NCBI GenBank assembly: GCA_964657565.1
Contig: CAZZVQ010000013.1
Span: forward strand, 1-64,000
Origin: JAVVHH01 sp964657565
Lineage (GTDB): Bacteria; Pseudomonadota; Alphaproteobacteria; Acetobacterales; Acetobacteraceae
DNA: 64,000 nucleotides
Direction of reading: 5' to 3'
Of this stretch, positions 1 to 9,050 are shown in pieces. The notes beneath the pieces were generated by a model that had not been told where the DNA came from, did no database searches, and worked only from the letters and a program-made list of their open reading frames with translations. A program made the position numbers and the translations under genes. How positions within the stretch are numbered: the first letter of the stretch is position 1; each line of letters opens with the position of its first letter.

Positions 1-875
1 GCGGCCAGGATCGGCGCGGTCGAGCGGTAGTTGGCCTCGAGCCGGACGATGGTGGCGCCCGGGAAGTCCTGCTCGAAGCGGAGGATGTTCTCTACCTCGG
101 CGCCGCGCCACGAGTAGATGGACTGGTCGTCGTCCCCGACGCAGCAGATGTTGCGGTGCCCCTGCGCCAGCAGCCGCAGCCAGAGATATTGGACGACGTT
201 GGTGTCCTGATACTCGTCGACCAGGATGTAGCGGAACCGCCGGTGGTATTCCGCCAGCACGTCCGCATGGGTGCGGAAGATGTGCACGACATGCAGCATG
301 AGGTCGCCGAAATCGGCGGTGTTGAGCTGTTTCAGGCGGTCCTGGTAGGCGGCGTAGAGCGCGGGCGCGTGGCCGCCGGCGTAATCGCCGGCATCGGCGG
401 CGCTGATGGTGCCGGGCATCTCGCCGCGATCCTTCCAGCGCTGGATCATGCCCATCAGCGTGTTCGGGCTCCACCGCTTGGCGTCGACCCGGGCGGCTTC
501 CATCACCTGCTTGAGCAGACGGAGCTGATCGTCGATGTCGAGGATGGTGAAGCTGGAAGTCAGCCCGACCAGCGCGGCATGTCGCCGCAGCATGCGGGCG
601 CAGAGGGCGTGGAAGGTGCCGAGCCACAGGCCCTCGACCGGCTGTTGCAGGATCGCGCCGACGCGCTCGCGCATCTCGCGGGCGGCCTTGTTGGTGAAGG
701 TGACGGCGAGGACCTGGCTGGGGAAGGCGCGGTTGGTGAGGAGGATGTGGGCGAACCGCGTCGTCAGCACGCGGGTCTTGCCGGTGCCGGCGCCGGCGAG
801 GACCAGGACGGGACCGTCGACGCTTTCGACGGCGTGGCGCTGCTCGGGGTTCAGGCGGGCGAGGTAGTCGGTCAT
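1..875 (-). CDS. UvrD/PcrA-type superfamily 1 DNA helicase, C-terminus cut by window edge
   Basis: ATP-dependent 3'-5' DNA helicase of the UvrD/PcrA family, which acts in nucleotide excision repair, mismatch repair or clearing of recombination intermediates. About 291 N-terminal residues are visible; the rest lies left of base 1. Translating the minus strand from the ATG at 875 gives MTDYLARLNPEQRHAVES, then the Walker A motif LAGAGTGKTRVL (about residue 27), VTFTNKAAREM (motif Ia), and near the cut end the motif II/III block VGDDDQSIYSWRGAEV followed by LEANYRST (motif IV). These are diagnostic for the family. UvrD and PcrA cannot be told apart from the N-terminal part, so no gene symbol is given. 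The gene is followed upstream by metF on the same strand. Confidence 0.93.
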   Translation of the reverse strand, partial: MTDYLARLNPEQRHAVESVDGPVLVLAGAGTGKTRVLTTRFAHILLTNRAFPSQVLAVTFTNKAAREMRERVGAILQQPVEGLWLGTFHALCARMLRRHAALVGLTSSFTILDIDDQLRLLKQVMEAARVDAKRWSPNTLMGMIQRWKDRGEMPGTISAADAGDYAGGHAPALYAAYQDRLKQLNTADFGDLMLHVVHIFRTHADVLAEYHRRFRYILVDEYQDTNVVQYLWLRLLAQGHRNICCVGDDDQSIYSWRGAEVENILRFEQDFPGATIVRLEANYRSTAPILA

Positions 876-1007
876 GGTGTCTGGATCGGGCGAGTCACCC
901 CTGGGATATAAAGCCCTGGATGACCTGGGCCAACCGATCGCTCGCCCGCCGAGGCTCCGTGTTTCTGGCGATTTGCCAGGTCCCGCTCTTCCTCAGCCCG
1001 TTCCTGC

Positions 1008-1997
1008 TCAGGCCGGTGTATAGGCGGCGGCTGCCGCAGCTTGCCCCTGCGGGCGAACGCCAAGCAGGTGGGCGATCGCGTAGGTGAGGTCCGGGCGGTT
1101 CAGCGTATAGAAGTGGAACTCGTCGACGCCGTTGGCCTGGAGCAGGCGGACCTGCTCGGCGGCGACGATGGCGGCGATCATGCGCCTCGTCTCCGGGTCG
1201 TTCTCGGTGCCGGAGAACATCTCGCCCATCCAGTCCGGCACGGAGGCGCCGCACATGGCGCTGAATTTCTTGGCCTGGGCGTAGTTCGTCACCGGCATGA
1301 TGCCCGGCACGATCGGCGCGCTGATCCCCGCGGCCAGCGCCCGGTCGAGGAAGCGCAGGAACACCTCGCCCTCGAAGAAATAGTTGGTGATGGCGCGGGT
1401 TGCCCCCGCGTCCAGTTTGCGCTTGAGGTTGTCCAGGTCGTGGTCTGGGCTCAGCGCCGTCGGGTGGACCTCCGGATAGGCGGCCACCGAGATCTCGAAA
1501 TCGGCGATCCGCTTCAGCCCGGCGACCAGGTCGACGGCGTGATGGTAGCCGTCGCGGTGCGGGACATACTCCTCGCCGGGCGGGGCATCGCCGCGCAGGG
1601 CGACGATATGGCGCACGCCGCTTTCCCAATACTCCCGCGCGACCGCGTCGACGGCCTCGCGCGAGGCGCCGACGCAGGTGAGGTGGGCGGCGGGGATCAG
1701 GCTGGATTCGCGCACGAGCCGGGTGACGGTGGCGTGGGTGCGGGCCTGGGTGGTGCCGCCGGCGCCGTAGGTCACGCTGACGAAGCGCGGGGCGAGGGGT
1801 TCGAGGCGGCGGATACAGGTCCAGAGCTGGGTCTCGAGCGCCTCGTTCTTGGGCGGGAAGAACTCGAATGACAGCGCGGGGACCGGAGTCGTCGCCGAGC
1901 GGGCTGGCAGCGGCGCAAAGCGCGGACCGGTCATCCAGCGTTCCAGGGTCGCTTCCGGCGCAGCAGGGCGGGGCGGGCTTGAGGCGAACTGGTTCAT
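1008..1997 (-). CDS. metF: methylenetetrahydrofolate reductase
   Basis: Flavoprotein that reduces 5,10-methylene-THF to 5-methyl-THF, the methyl donor for methionine synthesis; cytoplasmic. The 329-residue product carries the family start-of-barrel motif SFEFFPPKN (about residue 43), VTYGAGGTT, an LRGD segment and TNYFFEGEVFLRF. The length is slightly above the usual 290-300 residues because of a Pro/Ala-rich N-terminal extension of about 40 residues. An internal Met (MTGPRF, about residue 22) is an alternative start. The C-terminus ends in an Ala-rich tail. Same strand as the helicase, 132 bp apart. Confidence 0.95.
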   Translation of the reverse strand: MNQFASSPPRPAAPEATLERWMTGPRFAPLPARSATTPVPALSFEFFPPKNEALETQLWTCIRRLEPLAPRFVSVTYGAGGTTQARTHATVTRLVRESSLIPAAHLTCVGASREAVDAVAREYWESGVRHIVALRGDAPPGEEYVPHRDGYHHAVDLVAGLKRIADFEISVAAYPEVHPTALSPDHDLDNLKRKLDAGATRAITNYFFEGEVFLRFLDRALAAGISAPIVPGIMPVTNYAQAKKFSAMCGASVPDWMGEMFSGTENDPETRRMIAAIVAAEQVRLLQANGVDEFHFYTLNRPDLTYAIAHLLGVRPQGQAAAAAAYTPA

Positions 1998-2144
1998 CGA
2001 ACTGCTATCCGGGTTGTGAATGTGCGACGATCACGCGGTGGGCATAGTATAGGCGTGTGAGCCTGTTGCGCTACGCCGTTTGGCAAAGTTGTGTTCACCG
2101 GTATGGCCGATCATAAGAGAGCGAACGGTGTGTAAGGAATGAAG

Positions 2145-2906
2145 ATGGGTTGGGTTCTGCCCCGGATCTTGCTAGCGGCGAGCGTCGTCGGTCTCGGTGC
2201 CTGCGCGACGAAGCCCGCGCCCGACGACCAATTGGCGATGGCCGAGTATAACGAAGCCAACGATCAGCTCGAACCGACCAATCGGTTCTTCTACAAGATC
2301 AACGACGGCGTCGACACGTATGTCCTGCGGCCGATCGCGGTGGCCTACCGCACGGTGGTGCCGGGGGCGGTCCGCGCTCCGATCCATAACCTGCTCACCA
2401 ACATCTCGAGCCCGGTGACCTTCGCCAACGACGTGATCGAGACGCGGCCGCAGCGGGCTGGCACGACCATGATGCGGTTCCTGATCAACACCACCGCCGG
2501 CGTCGGTGGGCTGTTCGACGTCGCCACCGACCTCGGCTACCCGCAGCACGATACCGATTTCGGCGAGACGCTGGCGCTGTGGGGCGTCGGCGGCGGCACG
2601 TTCCTGTTCCTGCCGGTGCTCGGCCCCAGCAACCCGCGCGACGCGAGCGGCTTCGCCGTGAACGTCGGTCTGGATCCGCTGACCTGGGCCAGCTTCGGCG
2701 GTAGCGCGACGCTGGGCTATTCACGCTACGGGCTGGGTGCGGTCGACACGCGCGAGCGCAATATCGACACGATCGACTCGATCAAGAAGACGGCGCTCGA
2801 CCCGTATGCGACCTTCCGCAGCCTCTACCGCCAGAACCGGGCGGCCGAGATCGAAAAAATCCGGAACGACAACAAGGTCACCGTTCCGGCGTGGTTCAGC
2901 CGCTAG
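2145..2906 (+). CDS. mlaA: MlaA/VacJ-family outer-membrane lipoprotein
   Basis: Outer-membrane component of the Mla system, which removes misplaced phospholipids from the outer leaflet. The N-terminus is a lipoprotein signal ending in the lipobox LGAC (Cys about residue 20). The VacJ fold is evident from LEPTNRFFYKINDGVD, NLLTNISSPVTFANDV, FLINTTAGVGGLFDVA and FLPVLGPSNPRDASG. Two in-frame ATGs exist. AAGGA at 2134-2138 abuts the first (2139) but is 6 nt from the second (2145), so 2145 is preferred. A possible promoter is TTGTGT-N17-CATAAG just upstream. mlaC follows 111 bp downstream; mlaD, mlaE and mlaF are not in this window. Confidence 0.93.
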   Translation: MGWVLPRILLAASVVGLGACATKPAPDDQLAMAEYNEANDQLEPTNRFFYKINDGVDTYVLRPIAVAYRTVVPGAVRAPIHNLLTNISSPVTFANDVIETRPQRAGTTMMRFLINTTAGVGGLFDVATDLGYPQHDTDFGETLALWGVGGGTFLFLPVLGPSNPRDASGFAVNVGLDPLTWASFGGSATLGYSRYGLGAVDTRERNIDTIDSIKKTALDPYATFRSLYRQNRAAEIEKIRNDNKVTVPAWFSR

Positions 2907-3017
2907 CGCGATTGAACTGACGGACCTTCTGACGATTTGAGCGTTTCCCCCTGGCGATCCCCGATCTTCGGTGACGAGGACCGGGGGTTCGGGATACGGC
3001 TGTAGAGAGCATAGACA

Positions 3018-3632
3018 ATGTCAATGATTACACGTCGCAGCGTTCTGCTGACTTCTGTTTCCGCACTCCTGTTGTCGGCGTCTGGGCTGCCTGCCTGGGC
3101 GCAATCGGACCGGTCGGCCGAGGCGACCCGGTTCATCGAGCAGTTCGGCAATCAACTGGTCGCCATCGTCAACGCCGATGCCCCGTTGGCGGCCAAGCGC
3201 CAACAGATGACGCCGCTCGTCGAGCGTGCGCTGGCCGTCAACGACATCGGCACGTTCGTCCTGGGCCGGTTTTGGCGGGTGGCGACGCCGCAGCAGCAGC
3301 AACGCTTCCTGCAGTTGTTCCATGCCGTGTTGATCAACAACATCCTGGCCAAGCTGGGCGACTTCCGTGGCGTGACGTTCCGCATCACCCAGACCTCGGT
3401 GCGGGACGGCGACTATCTGGTGGGGACGCTGATCAGCCGTCCCAACCAGCAGCCCAACAATGCGCAGTGGGTGGTCAACTTCGACTCTGGCCGGCCGACC
3501 GTAATCGACGTCATCGCCGAGGGCACCAGCCTCCGCCTGACGCAGCGCTCCGATTACGCCGCGTTCCTATCGCGCAACAACAACAACGTCGATGCGCTGA
3601 TCGGTGCGCTCGAGCGGCAAGCCGCGGCGTAA
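3018..3632 (+). CDS. mlaC: MlaC/Ttg2D-family periplasmic phospholipid-binding protein
   Basis: Periplasmic shuttle of the Mla phospholipid transport system (ABC transporter auxiliary, toluene-tolerance Ttg2D family). It has 204 residues. The N-terminus MITRRSVLLTSVSALLLSASG resembles a twin-arginine signal (TRRSVLL) with cleavage after AWA. The mature part shows the family pattern: RFIEQFGNQLVAIV, then LAVNDIGTFVLGRFWR, a QQQQRFLQLFHAVLINN helix, and the late DGDYLVGTLI and NFDSGRPTVIDVIAEG strands. Hopanoid-locus HpnM proteins belong to the same family, but the neighbouring mlaA favours a Mla role. A second ATG lies two codons downstream. Confidence 0.9.
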   Translation: MSMITRRSVLLTSVSALLLSASGLPAWAQSDRSAEATRFIEQFGNQLVAIVNADAPLAAKRQQMTPLVERALAVNDIGTFVLGRFWRVATPQQQQRFLQLFHAVLINNILAKLGDFRGVTFRITQTSVRDGDYLVGTLISRPNQQPNNAQWVVNFDSGRPTVIDVIAEGTSLRLTQRSDYAAFLSRNNNNVDALIGALERQAAA

Positions 3633-3642
3633 GGTTCTAGCT

Positions 3643-4689
3643 CTACCGGCTGGCGTTTGCAGCGGCTGGCGCGGCGTCGGACGGGACGTTGGTGCCATGC
3701 CGTTGCAGCCAGGATTGCGCCTCGCGGAACCGCGACCAGCCGGGGACCTGCGCGGTGAGGCTGACCTGCTTCCACTTGGGATGTCGACCCGGCGCTTGCA
3801 ACTCGGCCAGATTGTCGAAGAAGCTGTCCACGAACCGCGACAGACGCGCATACCGCTCCGTGCCAGGCGCCCAGTTATACACCGCCAGCACGGCACCCAC
3901 CGCGACCGTCTCGATCGAGCCATCCTCGGGTATGAGCGCGGGATAGTCCGCGTGGGTCAGCCGCGACGGCAGGTAGGTCTGCAGCAGCGCCGGATTGAGC
4001 GGCAGGCCGAGGAAGTGCAGGCCGCTGCCGCTCGCGTCGAAGAATAAGCGGGCGGGCTTGCCGGTGACGTAGACCAGGGCGTCCACTTCGCCGCGCTTCA
4101 TCTTGGCCAGCGCGGCCTCCGGGTCGTCGTTGAGCACGATCGGCTTGACGCCGAGCGCGTCGAAGATGACCGACGCGGTCAATGCGGTGCCGCTGCCCCG
4201 GGCGTCCACCGCGACGCGCTTGCCGTTCAGGTCCGCGGCGGTGGCGACCTCGTCGCGTGCCAGGATGTGGACTTCTTCGTCGTAGAGCTTGGCGAGATAG
4301 GAGACGTTGTTGGTCAGCCCGACCAATGACGGCTTCTGCCGGAGATAGGAGAGCACGTCCGACTGGACGATCGCGATATCGACGTCACGGACGTTGAGGA
4401 TGTCGGAGATGTTCTGCAACGAGCCCTTGCCGACGATCGGCAAGATGCGGAAGTCCGGCACCTTGGCGCTGAACACGGTGGCGATGTCGGCGGCGATGCG
4501 GATGTAGGTGCCCGAGAGGCCGCCGGAGATGATGCCGAGCACGGCCGTCGCTGGCACGACTTGGGTGTCGGGGATCAGCGGCAGGGCGGATCGGGGCTGC
4601 GCGACGGTTTCCCGCGCCAAGCAGGGCATTGCGATGCACAAGGCAAGCGCGGCGAGGGATCTCGCGCGGACGACGAAGGGGAATCGCAC
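3643..4689 (-). CDS. TAXI-family TRAP transporter solute-binding protein
   Basis: Periplasmic solute-binding protein of the TAXI type. The 348 residues start at a GTG (4689) followed by a signal peptide ending about MPCLARE. The mature N-terminus has the TAXI hallmark GIISGGLSGTYIRIA, and later NISDILNVRDVDIAIVQSDV, LNGKRVAVDARGSGTALTA and VDALVYVTGKPA. The start is set by coupling: the TGA of the upstream ATPase gene ends at 4692 and the GTG begins 2 nt later. No DctM/DctQ-like fused permease is visible nearby, so either the permease is elsewhere or this protein serves a non-transport role with the coupled ATPase. The ligand is unknown. Confidence 0.88.
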   Translation of the reverse strand: MRFPFVVRARSLAALALCIAMPCLARETVAQPRSALPLIPDTQVVPATAVLGIISGGLSGTYIRIAADIATVFSAKVPDFRILPIVGKGSLQNISDILNVRDVDIAIVQSDVLSYLRQKPSLVGLTNNVSYLAKLYDEEVHILARDEVATAADLNGKRVAVDARGSGTALTASVIFDALGVKPIVLNDDPEAALAKMKRGEVDALVYVTGKPARLFFDASGSGLHFLGLPLNPALLQTYLPSRLTHADYPALIPEDGSIETVAVGAVLAVYNWAPGTERYARLSRFVDSFFDNLAELQAPGRHPKWKQVSLTAQVPGWSRFREAQSWLQRHGTNVPSDAAPAAANASR

Positions 4690-4691
4690 GA

Positions 4692-6482
4692 TCAACGTCC
4701 TTGGGTGAGAGCCTTGAGGCGCGCGGCAGCGTCCGGGTTGCCGAGTGCAGCGGCGCGTTGGTACCAGTGCTTGGCCCTGCCGAGATCGGCGAGTGCGTTG
4801 GCGACGGCGGTCGGCAGGAACGCCGGATCGTAGCTCCGTCCCATCTGTCGGGCGGCCAGAGCGTTTCCGGCTTCGGCGGCGCGTTCGTAGAAGAGGCGGG
4901 CCGCCGAGATGTCGCCGATCGCGCTCTCTTCGTCGCCGCGCCGCACCAGCAAGGCGATCACCGCCGGCGACACCGGTGCCTCGGCCACGGCCGGTGCCCG
5001 CGCGGGGGCGGCGGGAGGCACGATGACCGGGGCGGGCGAGGGCTGGCTGACCGCCGCGGGGGCCGGGGTCAACGGCGCGGGCAGGGCGGCGACGGGCGGC
5101 GGGGTCGGTTCCGACCGGGTCGGGGTCTCGGCGGTGACCGGTGCGGGCGCGGCCGGCTTTTCCGCCGGCACGGCGGGGATGAGCGGCCGCTCGGGCGGCC
5201 CCAACGCGATTTGCGGCGCGGCAGGCGTGGGTGCCGGCGACGTGGCAGCCGGGCGGGGCAGCGGCGCGGGCGGCTGGTTGGGCTTTGGCAATGCCCCCTG
5301 GCTGCTGGCACCCGCCGACGCGCTCGGGGGTGGCGTTTGGGCGGGCGGCAACGGCAGGCCGTAGGTTTCCGCCTGCGGCAAGCGCGGCATCACGAACGGC
5401 GTCGAGGGTTTCGGGTCGGACCACGGCATATCGCCGAGCAGGTCCGGCCAGTCATAGAAGGACAGCGCAAACGCGAACGCCGCCAGGCCCACGAACAGGC
5501 TGACCAGCGGCATCACCAGGCGGCGGCGCGTCTCCCGGGCAGCCGAGCGGCTCGATTTCGGCGGCGGGTCGGGGAACAGCGCGAACATGCTCGGGGGCGG
5601 GACCTGGCCCTCGTGCCCCGCATCCAGATCGCCGTCGGGGTAGTCCTCGGGGTTGGAGCCGAAGTCGTACTCGCGCTCGAACTGGCGGTCGTGCCCGTAT
5701 GCCGGGTCCGGGTTGCCACGCAGGTTCGGCAGGCGCTCGGCCTCGGCACGAAGCTGCGTCATCGTCCGCGTGACTTCGTCCTCGACCGACGCCCAGGGAT
5801 CGGCGTCCTCTTCGGCCGCCGGCAAGGCGGCGCGGATGGACATGCGGCGGGCGAGGGCTTCGTACTCGTCGGCCGCGAGCCGGTCCCAGAGGTCTGGCCG
5901 TCCGACCAGCAGGATCTGCGGCACGCGGCGCCCGGGCTCGCGCATCGCCGCCAGCCGCGTCAGGCAGCGCAGCAGCTCGTGCGAGGAGAGATGGGCGTCG
6001 TCGATGGCCAGGACGACATGGCGCTCGAGGTTTTCGGGCTTGTCGGCCTCGGCGTAGGCGACTTGCTCGATCTGCTCGGCCAGCGAAGCCGGCACTTTAT
6101 CAGGATCGGAAATGCGGATGCAGCGCAGCGCCCGGTTCGTGCGGTCGGACAGCACCGCTTGGAGTACGGTCGTCTTGCCGGAACCCTCCGGCCCCGTCAG
6201 CGCGGCGAAAACGTGGCCCTCTTTCAGCGCGAGGCTGAGCGCCTCGTAGCAGGCGTTCTGCGCCGTCCGCAGGGTCGGCGTCTGGTCGATGGCCGGGGCC
6301 GGGAGAGCTGGGAGCCGCCTGACTTCACCCGTCGGCCGCTTCATCGCGGGCCAGTTGCGGGCGTCGAACCGGGGGTGAGATGAAGGGCCACTCGGAACGC
6401 TGTTGTCACGCAGGCGGCCAGCGGTCGATGAAGGTGTGCGCATCGCCGAGTATCTGAGCCTTTGAACTAGATCACTGATCAT
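4692..6482 (-). CDS. ExeA/GspA-like AAA ATPase with transmembrane segment and C-terminal Sel1-like repeats
   Basis: The 596-residue product has four parts. (1) A cytoplasmic ExeA/GspA-type AAA domain (about residues 55-230) with Walker A TGPEGSGKTT, Walker B VVLAIDDAHL and LLVGRPDLWDRL. (2) An acidic linker. (3) One hydrophobic span, LVSLFVGLAAFAFALSF (about 325-345), then a long Pro/Ala-rich stretch. (4) A C-terminal pair of Sel1-like motifs (AARLFYERAAEAGNALAAR and AKHWYQRAAALGNPDAAARL). ExeA-like ATPases are a known component of exopolysaccharide loci, often with a peptidoglycan-binding tail; here Sel1 repeats take that position and would be periplasmic. It is translationally coupled to the TAXI protein. 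The start is uncertain: Mets at 6482, 6443 and later. Confidence 0.82.
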   Translation of the reverse strand: MISDLVQRLRYSAMRTPSSTAGRLRDNSVPSGPSSHPRFDARNWPAMKRPTGEVRRLPALPAPAIDQTPTLRTAQNACYEALSLALKEGHVFAALTGPEGSGKTTVLQAVLSDRTNRALRCIRISDPDKVPASLAEQIEQVAYAEADKPENLERHVVLAIDDAHLSSHELLRCLTRLAAMREPGRRVPQILLVGRPDLWDRLAADEYEALARRMSIRAALPAAEEDADPWASVEDEVTRTMTQLRAEAERLPNLRGNPDPAYGHDRQFEREYDFGSNPEDYPDGDLDAGHEGQVPPPSMFALFPDPPPKSSRSAARETRRRLVMPLVSLFVGLAAFAFALSFYDWPDLLGDMPWSDPKPSTPFVMPRLPQAETYGLPLPPAQTPPPSASAGASSQGALPKPNQPPAPLPRPAATSPAPTPAAPQIALGPPERPLIPAVPAEKPAAPAPVTAETPTRSEPTPPPVAALPAPLTPAPAAVSQPSPAPVIVPPAAPARAPAVAEAPVSPAVIALLVRRGDEESAIGDISAARLFYERAAEAGNALAARQMGRSYDPAFLPTAVANALADLGRAKHWYQRAAALGNPDAAARLKALTQGR

Positions 6483-6840
6483 AGTTAACCGTTGAATGAA
6501 GAGAAGTTGCAAGACACCTTCTCGCGCCAAGTCTGTACCAGGAACTTACGACACAGTCGGACGACCGTTTCACGGCCGGATCGTCGACCGGATCGTCCTC
6601 GACGCCGGAGCGGGTGGCGACACCGGCACGCCTCGAATCAGGCCGTCCCGGTGTCGCGGGATTTTGATGGAGGTCAAACGCTGATTTATTTTGCCCGCGT
6701 AGTGACGGGCATGGGAACACGATTAAGCTTCCATCTCATGACATGGATTGTATGACGGACTTGTCGTCTCGGCCGACGAATCGCCGCCTCAAGGACAGCG
6801 CTGCACGCTGACCTGCTGGGCCCGCAGGATGAGGAAGAAG
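6483..6840. other. divergent intergenic region, no confident gene
   Basis: About 358 bp between the leftward ATPase gene and the rightward polysaccharide operon, so promoters for both should lie here. A short imperfect GCCCG/CGGGC stem is visible around 6693-6710. ORFs of 60-90 codons crossing it have Arg-rich translations typical of non-coding GC-rich frames. I see no promoter convincing enough to annotate. Confidence 0.5.
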
Positions 6841-9048
6841 ATGGACGCGACACTCGATAGCTCTGGCGTGCGCCCGGGTGACAGCTCCAGCAGGGGCCAT
6901 GGCGACAGCCCCGGCGATCTCGTCGGCGACGAGCCGGCGCGCGCCTCGCTGTTCGGCCAGCTCTGGCAGAAGCGGCTCATCGTCGCGCTGACGTTCGGGA
7001 TCACGTTGTTCCTCGCGCTCGGCCTACTCTACATATTGCCGGTCAGCTACGTCGCGAACGGGTCGATCATCGTGGCCGACCGCGAACCGCTGGCGGGCTC
7101 CTCGTCGCCGGCCTCTGCCCAGAAGGTGGGCGACCCGGCGGATGTGGAGAGCACGATCCTGCTCATCCGCTCGCCGCGGCTGCTGCGGCTTCTGTTCGCC
7201 GAGCCCGGTATCACGGATGCGATCGAAGCCGATTGCGCCGCCGTGGCTCGGCAGTTGATCAACCGGCTGCGGCCGCCCGATTGTTCGCGCTTGTCGGGCG
7301 ATGCGGATGCCCAGCTGCACTGGGTGCAGGACCGGTTCGGCATCGGCGCGGTCGGGCGCAGCCGGGTCGTGTCGATCGGCTACAAGTCGCCGCTCCCGGA
7401 CGTGGCGCAGGCGATGGTGAACGGTCTGCTGCGGACGTTCCTGGATGACGAGCACGGCAAGCTGCGGCATTCGCGCGACGAGGCGGTGGATTGGGTGCGC
7501 CAGCGGTTGAGCCAGCTGGATACCGAGCTTCAACGCGATGAAGCCGGGATCGAGGCATTCCGCAACCTGCATGGGCTCGTGCGCGGCGCCGGCGGGCCGC
7601 TGAGTTCGGAGCAGCTGACCCAGGCGGCGCAGCAGCTGTCGGAGGCCAGGGCAGTGCAGGCCGAAGCCGAGCTGCGGCTGCAGGAGGCCCGCGGTGGCGC
7701 GGGGGCGCGTCCGGCCGGCGACTCGCGGGCGATCGCCGATCTGAAGCAGCAATTGTCGCAGGCCAGTGCGCTGGCCTCCAGCGCAGCGCAGCGGCTCGGC
7801 GGGCAGAATCCGATGCTGCTCGCCTATCGGCGGCAGGAGGCCGACATCGCCGCCAGGCTGGCGGCCGAGACGGCACGGGTCGGCGAAGCGGCGCGGCGCA
7901 ACCTGGACGTGGCCAAGGCGCGGGTCGACGATGCGACGCGGGAGCTGGCCAGCCGCATCGAAGCGGCGAGCCAGGCCGCGGAGGCTGAGACTCAGGTCGC
8001 CAGCAAGGTCCGCGACCTCGAGATCAAGCGCGGCGCGTATGCCGCCCTGTCGCAGCGGCTGAGCCAGCTCGAGACCGAGCGCCGGATCACCGAGCCGGGC
8101 ACGCAGCTGGTGAACATGGCCGAGCTGCCGCCGCGACCGTCCTTCCCGCAGCGCACACCGTTCCTGTTCGGCGGGCTGACGGTGGCGGCCGTGCTGGCGA
8201 CGTCGGCCGGGCTGCTGACCTACAAGCCGGAGCAATCGGGACCGATCGCGCTCGGCAGGACCTACACCCGCATCCCGATCCTCGCGCAGGTGCCCGAGTT
8301 GCGGCTGCGCCGGACCGGCAAGAAGGAGATCGTCGGACGGCAACGCGAATTCCCGCTGGCGGCGGCGATCTCGTTGCTCGACTCGCATCCGCCTTTGCTC
8401 GAGGCAATGCGCATCCTGCATGCCCGGCTGACGCTGGCCGGGTTCGGCGCCAAATATCGCACGCTGCTGGTGGCGTCCGAAGTCGCCGGCGAGGGCAAGT
8501 CGTTCGTCACGCTGGCGCTGGCCCGGATGGCGCATGCCTCGGGACGGCGCGTGCTGGTGATCGAGACCTGCTTGCGCGAGCCGTTCTTGCAGGAAGCGCT
8601 GCACGGGCCGCCAACGTCCGGTCTGGCTGGCTATCTGCGCGGCGGCCAGGCGGAGCTGGTGCAGCTCGGCGCGGTGCCGGGCGTCGACTTCCTGTTGGCC
8701 GGCAGCATGATGATGGACAGCACGGAGCTGCTGTCGGGCCCGCGCTTCCGCAAGCTGCTCGACTGGGCGGAGAGCTACGACCTGGTGCTGATCGACAGCG
8801 CTCCGGTCTCGGAACTGATGGACGCCGCCCTGCTCGCCCCGCGCGTCGACGGCGTGGTGTTCTGTCTGCGTGCCGGCCGGCCGCCGGCGTCCCAGGCGCT
8901 GAACAGCCTGCCCGAGATGCAGCGCGCCAACGGCAACGTGGTTGGCCTCACGCTGACGTTCGTGCCGGACGAGCGGATGCCAGCGCCCAGCGTCGCCGGA
9001 TCCCGCAAGATTGCAGCGCGGCGCGAGCTTCAGGCCGGCCATGCCTGA
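6841..9048 (+). CDS. Wzc/GumC-type polysaccharide chain-length protein with C-terminal BY-kinase-like domain
   Basis: Inner-membrane polysaccharide co-polymerase (735 residues) that sets chain length and assists export. The start at 6841 is preferred because GAGGAAGAAG lies directly upstream; in-frame ATGs at 6829 and 6748 are alternatives. TM1 is near residues 38-60 (LIVALTFGITLFLALGLLYI) and is followed by the Wzz-type periplasmic domain, a long coiled-coil rich in Gln/Ala/Glu, and a Pro-rich exit segment (AELPPRPSFPQRTPFLFGGL) with TM2. The cytoplasmic domain has Walker A SEVAGEGKSFV and Walker B LVLIDSAPV. The Walker A' motif reads VLVIETCLREP instead of the usual hhDxDxR, and there is no C-terminal tyrosine cluster. 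First gene of an operon with the next two. Confidence 0.9.
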   Translation: MDATLDSSGVRPGDSSSRGHGDSPGDLVGDEPARASLFGQLWQKRLIVALTFGITLFLALGLLYILPVSYVANGSIIVADREPLAGSSSPASAQKVGDPADVESTILLIRSPRLLRLLFAEPGITDAIEADCAAVARQLINRLRPPDCSRLSGDADAQLHWVQDRFGIGAVGRSRVVSIGYKSPLPDVAQAMVNGLLRTFLDDEHGKLRHSRDEAVDWVRQRLSQLDTELQRDEAGIEAFRNLHGLVRGAGGPLSSEQLTQAAQQLSEARAVQAEAELRLQEARGGAGARPAGDSRAIADLKQQLSQASALASSAAQRLGGQNPMLLAYRRQEADIAARLAAETARVGEAARRNLDVAKARVDDATRELASRIEAASQAAEAETQVASKVRDLEIKRGAYAALSQRLSQLETERRITEPGTQLVNMAELPPRPSFPQRTPFLFGGLTVAAVLATSAGLLTYKPEQSGPIALGRTYTRIPILAQVPELRLRRTGKKEIVGRQREFPLAAAISLLDSHPPLLEAMRILHARLTLAGFGAKYRTLLVASEVAGEGKSFVTLALARMAHASGRRVLVIETCLREPFLQEALHGPPTSGLAGYLRGGQAELVQLGAVPGVDFLLAGSMMMDSTELLSGPRFRKLLDWAESYDLVLIDSAPVSELMDAALLAPRVDGVVFCLRAGRPPASQALNSLPEMQRANGNVVGLTLTFVPDERMPAPSVAGSRKIAARRELQAGHA

Positions 9049-9050
9049 CG

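Noticed and set aside
3643..5424. 593-residue frame for the TAXI protein
   Set aside because: The upstream part is a shadow of the ATPase gene; the GTG at 4689 gives a clean signal peptide and coupling.
6496..6684. 62-residue ORF in the ATPase/polysaccharide divergent region
   Set aside because: Basic, no domain, no ribosome-binding site, overlaps the likely promoter area.
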